This document shows, piece by piece, positions 1 through 5,262 of a stretch of DNA of 5,262 nt. A model generated the notes under the pieces. That model saw only the letters and a list, made by a program, of their open reading frames with translations, was not told the DNA's origin and ran no database searches. The stretch comes from Flectobacillus sp. (lineage in GTDB: Bacteria; Bacteroidota; Bacteroidia; Cytophagales; Spirosomataceae). Numbering within the stretch: the first letter of the stretch is position 1; each line of letters begins with the position of its first letter. The stretch is taken from contig JARXAV010000314.1 in assembly GCA_029865665.1 (NCBI GenBank), positions 1 through 5,262 on the forward strand, written 5' to 3'. Position numbers and translations under genes: made by a program.

Positions 1-3000
1 AGCTTCTGTCAAAATGTTCAAAGGTACTGTTGCTTTACCCGTATCAGGTAAGGTTACTGGTAGTGATGGAGAAACGCTTCCTGGTGTAACGGTTAAAATT
101 AAAGGTACAACCAAAGGTACAATTACAGGTGCAGACGGTTCATTCAAACTTGATGTTCCAGACGGCAATGCAGTATTAATAGTGTCTTCTACAGGTTATG
201 AAACTCAAGAAGTAAATGTAGGCTCACGTTCGGTTATTAATATTATTTTAGCGAATGATGTTAAATCGTTAGAGGAAGTTGTTGTTGTAGGTTATGGAGA
301 GCGTAAGAAATCAGACGTAACAGGTGCGATGGTAAGTGTTGGTTCGGCTGAATTAAACCAGAGACCAGTAGCCAACGCATTACAAGGTATCCAAGGTAGA
401 GCAGCAGGGGTTGATATTCAATCAAACGAACGCCCAGGTCAAGCAGGTAAAGTAACGATCAGAGGGGTACGTTCATTGACGGCTTCAAATGAGCCTTTGT
501 ATGTTGTAGATGGTATTCCGTTAGTGAGTGGTGGTATTGATAATATTAACCCGAACGATATTGAATCGGTTGACGTATTGAAAGATGCTTCTGCAACAGC
601 AATTTATGGTTCTCGTGGAGCGAATGGTGTTGTATTAATCACCACGAAAAGAGGTAAAAATGGTAAATATACCTTTAGTGTAAACTCTAACTTTACTGCT
701 GAAAATATCGTTGATTTAGCTCCAATGATGAATGCAGGTGAGTATATTGATTATAGAAGATGGTCATATTTTTATACATCGACAACATCGAAAGCTTATC
801 CTCGTGGAGATCAGCCTACTCAAGCAAATGACCTTGAGATTTTCTCAGGAGCAAGTGATAAAAGTGCTTGGGCTAATATCCTGAAAGGTTGGGCTACTGG
901 TACTTGGGATGGTTCTAAAGTAGCAACAACAGACTGGACGGGTATGGTTACTCAAACGGCTCTGACAGGGCAACACACTTTGAGTGTAAGTGGTGGTACT
1001 GAAAAAATGAAGGCTTATGCGTCTTTTGGATATTTGGACAACCAAGGTACTATCAAAGGACAAGGTTACAAGCGTTATACGGGTAAACTAAGTGTTGACA
1101 TCACGCCAAGCAAATGGTTCTCAATGGGTGGTATATTGAATACTGCTTATTCGATTAACGAATACGGTCAGTCAGGGACAGCAGCTAACGTTCAGGCGGG
1201 TCTTTATGCAAGTGCTAGAAGATTATTTAGTTATGCAGTACCTTTTGATGAAGCTGGAAATAGAATATTACAACCAGGTAATGACCCATTGGTATTCAAC
1301 ATCGTAGATGAAGAAAAATATTCTCAAGACCAACGTGTTAACCTAAGACTATTTGGTAGTTTTTATAGTGAGTTGAACTTTGGCGGTTTTTCTAAGGCGT
1401 TGGAAGGCTTAAAGTTTCGTGTGAATTTTGGTCCAGATGTTTCGTTTAACAGAAATGGATTTTTCATCAATGCACTTTCGGTAGCTAACTTAGGAGGTTC
1501 AACAAATGCTGCTTCTTTAACTAAGTTTCAGTCAACTTCATACACGTTAGATAACTTACTTACGTATAACAAGACGATTGGAAAGAGTCAACTAGGTCTT
1601 ACTGCATTGCAGACACAAACGCAATACGAGTATGACGCAAACTTCCTTCGTTCAAATAACGTAGCGTTCCCAAGTCAAAAATGGAATAACTTAGATACAG
1701 CTCCTTTGGCTACAACAGGTGGATATAGTTCTGATTTTACACAGAAAGCTCTAGTGTCGTACATGGGTCGTGTGAACTATGATTATGACAACAAGTATTT
1801 AATCACGATTTCAGGTCGTGCCGATGGAGCGTCTCAGTTAGCAGAAGGTAACAAATGGTCATTCTTCCCAAGTATGGCATTAGGTTGGAGAATCAACAAC
1901 GAGAAATTCTTAGCTGATCAAGCATGGATTGATGCCTTGAAAGTAAGAGCAGGTGTAGGGGTAACAGGTAATGCTGCAATTGATCCTTATGCAACTCAAG
2001 GAGCTTTGGTAAATGCTTTCTATCCTTCAGGAGCATCAATTTTGTCGGGACTTGTAAATAATAAAGTGTTGGCAAACAAAAATTTAAGTTGGGAAAAAAC
2101 AACGCAGTTTAACTATGGTATTGATTTCTCTTTCTTTAAAAGAAAAGTATCGGGTAGCTTAGATTTCTATACATCAAATACGACAGATTTATTGATGTTA
2201 AGAAGCCTTCCAACAGTTACTGGATACCCTACGACAAACTCAAATGTAGGAGAAACGGCTAGTAGAGGTCTTGATTTGACATTGACTACAATAAACGTGA
2301 GTAAGGCAGGATTCGAGTGGTCTTCGACATTCAATGGTTCATGGCAAGCAAATGAAATCGTTACGTTATCTCAAGGTAAATTTGACGATATTAACAACAA
2401 ATGGTTTATTGGACAAAGTCAAGGCGTAATTTATGACTACCAAGCGAACGGTTTGTGGAAAGAGTCTGATGCGGATGAAATGGCGAAGTTTAACGCTACT
2501 GGTTCTAAGTTCAGTGCTGGTATGGTAAGACCTGTTGACCAAAATGGTGATGGAAAAATTGATGCTAACAATGACCGTAAGGTACTTGGTAGCACCATTC
2601 CAAAATTTATTGTTGGATTAACTAACAATTTTGAATACAAAGGAATTTCATTATCGGTAATGTTGTACGGTCGTTTAAGCTACTTGTATAACACAGGTGG
2701 AGAATCGCTTTCTGGTAGATCTTCGCAACGTCAAGTGAGTTATTATACGCCTAATAACACCAATGCTGATTATCAACGTCCGTTCTTTACTGCTGCTACG
2801 GGTGATCCTTATTCTCCTTCATTAGGTTATATAGATGGATCATTTATTAAGGTGCGTAACGTTTCATTGGGCTACAAGATTCCAGAAAAATTATGCCAAA
2901 AATTAGGTGTTAGCAATGCAAGAGTTTATGTTCAAGGGCAAAACTTAGGAATGCTTTATAACAATATTAACTGGCTTGATATGGACGTTCAGTTAAATGC

Positions 3001-3043
3001 ATCAAACAGAGGATATACATTCGGAATCAACCTTGATTTTTAA
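1..3043 (+). CDS. SusC/RagA-family TonB-dependent outer-membrane transporter, 5'-partial
   Basis: Imports an oligomeric nutrient across the outer membrane with TonB-supplied energy, working with the SusD-like lipoprotein encoded next. Numbering from the ATG at base 14: a carboxypeptidase-regulatory-like beta-sandwich spans about residues 11-80 (SGKV...LPGVTVKIKGT...DGSF). The TonB-box-like EEVVVVGYG is at 87-95. The plug, about 97-215, carries IRGVRSL (149-155), YVVDGIP (163-169) and the SusC signature DIESVDVLKDASATAIYGS from 182, ending ITTKRG at 214. The rest is a beta-barrel with NGDGKID (844-850), a GSFIKVRNVSLGY strand (from 942) and a C-terminal aromatic, ...INLDF, typical of outer-membrane barrels. 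The frame is open to base 1 and codons before the ATG read A-S-V-K. No signal peptide is visible, so the ATG at 14 is probably internal and the true start lies upstream. The visible 1009 residues already approach full family length. Family assignment is certain; the substrate cannot be inferred. Confidence 0.97.
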   Translation, partial: ASVKMFKGTVALPVSGKVTGSDGETLPGVTVKIKGTTKGTITGADGSFKLDVPDGNAVLIVSSTGYETQEVNVGSRSVINIILANDVKSLEEVVVVGYGERKKSDVTGAMVSVGSAELNQRPVANALQGIQGRAAGVDIQSNERPGQAGKVTIRGVRSLTASNEPLYVVDGIPLVSGGIDNINPNDIESVDVLKDASATAIYGSRGANGVVLITTKRGKNGKYTFSVNSNFTAENIVDLAPMMNAGEYIDYRRWSYFYTSTTSKAYPRGDQPTQANDLEIFSGASDKSAWANILKGWATGTWDGSKVATTDWTGMVTQTALTGQHTLSVSGGTEKMKAYASFGYLDNQGTIKGQGYKRYTGKLSVDITPSKWFSMGGILNTAYSINEYGQSGTAANVQAGLYASARRLFSYAVPFDEAGNRILQPGNDPLVFNIVDEEKYSQDQRVNLRLFGSFYSELNFGGFSKALEGLKFRVNFGPDVSFNRNGFFINALSVANLGGSTNAASLTKFQSTSYTLDNLLTYNKTIGKSQLGLTALQTQTQYEYDANFLRSNNVAFPSQKWNNLDTAPLATTGGYSSDFTQKALVSYMGRVNYDYDNKYLITISGRADGASQLAEGNKWSFFPSMALGWRINNEKFLADQAWIDALKVRAGVGVTGNAAIDPYATQGALVNAFYPSGASILSGLVNNKVLANKNLSWEKTTQFNYGIDFSFFKRKVSGSLDFYTSNTTDLLMLRSLPTVTGYPTTNSNVGETASRGLDLTLTTINVSKAGFEWSSTFNGSWQANEIVTLSQGKFDDINNKWFIGQSQGVIYDYQANGLWKESDADEMAKFNATGSKFSAGMVRPVDQNGDGKIDANNDRKVLGSTIPKFIVGLTNNFEYKGISLSVMLYGRLSYLYNTGGESLSGRSSQRQVSYYTPNNTNADYQRPFFTAATGDPYSPSLGYIDGSFIKVRNVSLGYKIPEKLCQKLGVSNARVYVQGQNLGMLYNNINWLDMDVQLNASNRGYTFGINLDF

Positions 3044-3076
3044 TCTTGATACTCTTATTAATAAAGAAATAAAAAT
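3044..3076 (+). promoter_or_regulatory. susC-susD intergenic spacer with A-rich translation-initiation region
   Basis: This 33-base A/T-rich gap separates the two genes. It has no terminator hairpin and no match to the Bacteroidota promoter pattern (TTTG, then TAnnTTTG), so the two genes are inferred to share one transcript. The bases just before the susD ATG (AATAAAGAAATAAAAAT) are almost all A and T with no AGGAGG-like element. That is the usual form of start region in this phylum, where Shine-Dalgarno pairing is rarely used. A 10-base palindrome, TTATTAATAA, at 3055-3064 is probably chance in such AT-rich DNA. Confidence 0.6.
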
Positions 3077-5029
3077 ATGAAATATATAAAAATAGGTGCA
3101 TGTATTCTGACCCTTTTTGCAACAGTATCATGCCAAGACATCTTAACAGAAGAAGTAGTTGTAGATCGTCCAAATTCGTATTATGATACGGATGCAGGTA
3201 TTTTGGCTGGTGTAGTAGGGGCTTATAACCAAACATTTGCTGTACCTTTCAATGGGGAAGCAACCTTTGCTACGACTAACTACGGAACGGATGAGTTTGT
3301 AGTAGGGGGTGACGCATCAAATGGCCCTTGGAATAACTACGATGGAGGTTTAAAGTCGATTGTTACTACGGTTACTTCTAATACCATTGCTGCTGAAAGA
3401 GCATGGGATATGTACTATAATGCCATCGGTTTGACCAATCAGGTGATTCAGTCGGCTCTTGCTAGTACTTCAACAAGTGCTACAATCAAGAAAACGGCAT
3501 TGGGCGAGGGTTACTTTATGCGTGCATTCAACTATTTGAAGCTAGTGCGTCAATACGGTGGTGTACCTATCAAAACAAAGGTAAGTACAACGGTTGAAAC
3601 TGAGTTTACACGTGCTACGTCACAAGAAGTGTACGCTCTTATTATCGACGATTTGAAAAATGCTTACAACTTGTTAGATAATGTAGGCCCTGGTCCTCAA
3701 AAAATCACGAAAGATGCTGTTGGTCATTATTTAGCAAAAGCATACCTTTCAAGAGCAAGTGAAATCAATGACTCATGGAATACTTCTACTAAAGCTGCTG
3801 ATTTGGCAGAGGTAGTAAAACTTTCTGACGACATCATCACAAGACACCCATTGGTAGCCAATTATGCTGCTCTTTGGGCTTGGGATAAAGTAAACGCTGC
3901 AAGTGAGTCGGTATCTGAAGTGATTCTTTCTGCTCAATTCTCTAATGATGCCTTGTCAACTACGTCTAATACACAACACTTGTATTTTACATCTCGTTAC
4001 GATGATTTACCATTTATGCAACGTGATTTGACAGGAATGCGTCCATTCAGTCGTTTAGCTCCTTCGTATTTTACGTATTCAGTATTTGACCAAGTGAATG
4101 ACTCTCGTTTTTGGAAAAGTTTTAGAACAAAATCAAGAGTTAATAAGGGAAGTGGCAAGTATGTAAATGGAGACTTAGGTATCATGTATATCATTAACAG
4201 TCCAGACGATAAGCGTTTTGCGAAATCAAGTTATGTTGATGAGCAAGTATATTCAAAAACAGGAAAAACAATCCCTTCAGTTTATGTTGCTTATTCAACA
4301 GATGGTAAAAACTTATTGGGTGGTGTTAGATTCCCATCATTAAATAAATATTTTGATGGTGCTCGTATCGGTTTTAACGATGTAAATGGTTTCAGAGATG
4401 TTGTACTTGCAAGATCGGCAGAAACGTATTTGATGGCTGCGGAAGCAAAGGTTCGTTTGGCTAGTCTTGGTACTGGTTCTTATGACGACGCATTGCCATA
4501 TATCAATGCAGTAAGAAAAAGAGCTGCATTTAAAGCTGGTGAAGATAGAGCTGCTTATGCTGATGGTGCTGCTGCCTTCGTAGTTTCAACAGCAGGACAA
4601 AGTACGAGTATCAACTCTTATTTTACAGAAAACTCTTATTATGAGTCAACAGGTATTGCTGCAACTACCGCTGCAACAGCTTTGGACATTACAAACTCTA
4701 ATAACTTGCCAGCTCAGGATGTAGCAGTAATCAATAAGTTGGGATATACTTCTACATACGACAAGATGTTGTGTTTAGTATTGAACGAAAAAACAAGAGA
4801 AATGTGTGGCGAGTTTCACCGTTGGGAGGATTTAGCAAGAACGAAAACATTGCTTGCTAGAGCAAAGGCTTATAACTTGCCTACTCCTGGTAATGCTGGA
4901 GCTTCTGCAAACATTAAAGATTTCCACGTGCTACGTCCAATTCCACAGACGTTTTTGGATGGTATCACCAAAAATGGTATTCCTTTAACTGCTGCAGAAA
5001 AACAAGCAATGCAAAATACGGGTTATTAA
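3077..5029 (+). CDS. SusD/RagB-family nutrient-binding outer-membrane lipoprotein
   Basis: Surface lipoprotein that by family precedent binds the oligomeric substrate and acts as a hinged lid on the SusC barrel. The start is supported by a lipoprotein signal peptide: MKYIK, a hydrophobic stretch, then lipobox TVSC with the lipidated cysteine at residue 19. Acidic residues follow (QDILTEE), fitting export to the cell surface. The next downstream Met would lose this signal. The N-terminal SusD-like domain includes the TPR-type helix GEGYFMRAFNYLKLVRQYGGVP (145-164 for its core). The C-terminal RagB/SusD domain has RSAETYLMAAEAK (446-458), INAVRKRA (476-483), a variant of the ERRREL...RWFDL motif as NEKTREMCGEFHRWEDL (570-586), LRPIPQ (619-624) and terminal NTGY. 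At 650 residues it is at the long end for the family, about 100 more than the founding SusD. Much of this may come from an Ala/Thr/Ser-rich stretch at 484-568. The gene follows the SusC gene by 33 bases and is the last gene before the terminator. Its ligand is unknown. Confidence 0.97.
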   Translation: MKYIKIGACILTLFATVSCQDILTEEVVVDRPNSYYDTDAGILAGVVGAYNQTFAVPFNGEATFATTNYGTDEFVVGGDASNGPWNNYDGGLKSIVTTVTSNTIAAERAWDMYYNAIGLTNQVIQSALASTSTSATIKKTALGEGYFMRAFNYLKLVRQYGGVPIKTKVSTTVETEFTRATSQEVYALIIDDLKNAYNLLDNVGPGPQKITKDAVGHYLAKAYLSRASEINDSWNTSTKAADLAEVVKLSDDIITRHPLVANYAALWAWDKVNAASESVSEVILSAQFSNDALSTTSNTQHLYFTSRYDDLPFMQRDLTGMRPFSRLAPSYFTYSVFDQVNDSRFWKSFRTKSRVNKGSGKYVNGDLGIMYIINSPDDKRFAKSSYVDEQVYSKTGKTIPSVYVAYSTDGKNLLGGVRFPSLNKYFDGARIGFNDVNGFRDVVLARSAETYLMAAEAKVRLASLGTGSYDDALPYINAVRKRAAFKAGEDRAAYADGAAAFVVSTAGQSTSINSYFTENSYYESTGIAATTAATALDITNSNNLPAQDVAVINKLGYTSTYDKMLCLVLNEKTREMCGEFHRWEDLARTKTLLARAKAYNLPTPGNAGASANIKDFHVLRPIPQTFLDGITKNGIPLTAAEKQAMQNTGY

Positions 5030-5037
5030 TATTTTTG
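5030..5037 (+). promoter_or_regulatory. possible Bacteroidota -7 box just after susD (weak)
   Basis: The octamer TATTTTTG directly after the susD stop codon matches the Bacteroidota -7 consensus TAnnTTTG. If used, transcription would start about 7-10 bases downstream, near 5044-5048. It would run through the structured region to the terminator, giving an RNA of roughly 160 nt. The expected TTTG element about 20 bases upstream is missing (the region around 5003-5013 reads CAAGCAATGCA), and AT-rich DNA yields such octamers by chance, so this is only a candidate. Confidence 0.2.
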
Positions 5038-5052
5038 TCTAACAGGATGGTG

Positions 5053-5073
5053 TATGACGCATTAGTCGTCGTA
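5053..5073 (+). other. small hairpin in the susD 3' UTR
   Basis: TATGACG (5053-5059) can pair with CGTCGTA (5067-5073) as a 7-bp stem with one G-U pair around a 7-base loop, CATTAGT. No T-tract follows, so it is not a terminator. It may be an RNA fold in the 3' UTR or a chance inverted repeat. Its function is unknown. Confidence 0.4.
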
Positions 5074-5086
5074 AATATGAAAATTT

Positions 5087-5166
5087 GCACAATCATTTTA
5101 ATAAAACTCATACCTGTAAGACCTTTTCATCAAAATTTTGTTTTAGTGGATATTGATTGATTGTGC
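5087..5166 (+). repeat. long-range inverted repeat in the susD 3' UTR
   Basis: GCACAATCA (5087-5095) and TGATTGTGC (5158-5166) are perfect reverse complements, 9 bp, enclosing 62 bases. Inside them TAAAAC (5102-5107) pairs perfectly with GTTTTA (5140-5145), so the region can fold as one elongated stem with an internal loop. The outer helix ends only two bases before the terminator stem begins, which could allow stacking of the two helices. This suggests a structured RNA 3' end, but no known RNA family is recognised. Confidence 0.5.
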
Positions 5167-5168
5167 TT

Positions 5169-5208
5169 ACAAAGAGGTTGTTATTTATGACAACCTCTTT
5201 GTTTTTTT
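5169..5208 (+). terminator. intrinsic (Rho-independent) terminator of the susCD operon
   Basis: ACAAAGAGGTTGT (5169-5181) and ACAACCTCTTTGT (5190-5202) form a perfect 13-bp stem around the 8-base loop TATTTATG. Seven consecutive T's follow at 5202-5208. There is no matching A-tract on the left side, so it acts for + strand transcripts only. It lies about 140 bases beyond the susD stop codon and closes the transcription unit. Confidence 0.94.
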
Positions 5209-5262
5209 ATAGGCTATCATCAAAGAATGTGCATACTTGTAATATTCATAAATAGATAAAAA
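5209..5262. other. unassigned AT-rich tail after the terminator
   Basis: These 54 bases contain no start of a recognisable gene, no clear promoter pair and no repeat. TGCATACTTGTAAT only loosely resembles a -7 element. It is probably upstream DNA of whatever gene lies beyond the window. Confidence 0.4.

Noticed and set aside
14..16. ATG at 14 as the true start of the SusC gene
   Set aside because: It lacks a signal peptide downstream and the open frame continues to the window edge, so it is most likely an internal Met.
3055..3064. TTATTAATAA palindrome between the two genes
   Set aside because: A 10-base A/T palindrome is expected by chance in such AT-rich DNA, and there is no supporting operator or promoter context.
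845..4194. Minus-strand open frames of 65-72 codons inside susC and susD (845-1063, 1893-2102, 2437-2640, 3027-3236, 3997-4194)
   Set aside because: They lie wholly or mainly antisense to well-supported genes, have no recognisable domains, and have low-complexity or implausible compositions. They are shadows of the coding strand.
5131..5140. CAAAATTTTG palindrome in the 3' UTR
   Set aside because: It is A/T-only except at the ends, has no loop as a hairpin, and overlaps the better nested pairing of TAAAAC with GTTTTA by one base.
1..5262. CRISPR arrays, insertion sequences, tRNA/rRNA genes, riboswitches or a novel defence or mobile system
   Set aside because: Almost the whole window is accounted for by two ordinary SusC/SusD genes. 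No regularly spaced repeats, transposase-like frames or structured RNA genes of known type were seen.

Overview
This window looks like chromosomal DNA of a member of the Bacteroidota. The evidence is a tandem SusC-like TonB-dependent outer-membrane transporter followed by a SusD-like surface lipoprotein, AT-rich DNA (roughly 40% G+C by eye), and A-rich, Shine-Dalgarno-poor translation starts. Motif style (EEVVVVGYG TonB-box region, NGDGKID barrel motif, GEFHRWEDL in the SusD protein) and composition would fit an environmental Cytophagales lineage. That placement is a guess from sequence style, not a database result.

Layout: bases 1-3043 hold a SusC-family gene on the + strand whose 5' end lies outside the window. 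The reading frame is open to the left edge and the visible part has no signal peptide. A 33-base A/T-rich gap (3044-3076) with no terminator or promoter match separates it from the complete SusD-family gene at 3077-5029. A 3' untranslated region of about 140 bases follows. It contains a 7-bp hairpin (5053-5073) and a long-range 9-bp inverted repeat with a nested 6-bp helix (5087-5166). It ends in a very clear intrinsic terminator with a perfect 13-bp stem and seven T's (5169-5208). The last 54 bases hold nothing I can assign.

How the genes work together: in the known SusCD architecture the SusD lipoprotein sits as a lid on the extracellular face of the SusC barrel. It captures an oligomeric nutrient (usually glycan, sometimes peptide), and SusC imports it using TonB-transmitted energy. 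Here the pair appears to be one transcription unit that ends directly after susD. No hydrolase, extra surface-binding protein or regulator is visible, so the substrate cannot be named. I found no convincing novel system. The items most worth a second look are the structured 3' UTR, which could be a 3'-end-derived or independent small RNA, and the missing N-terminus of SusC.
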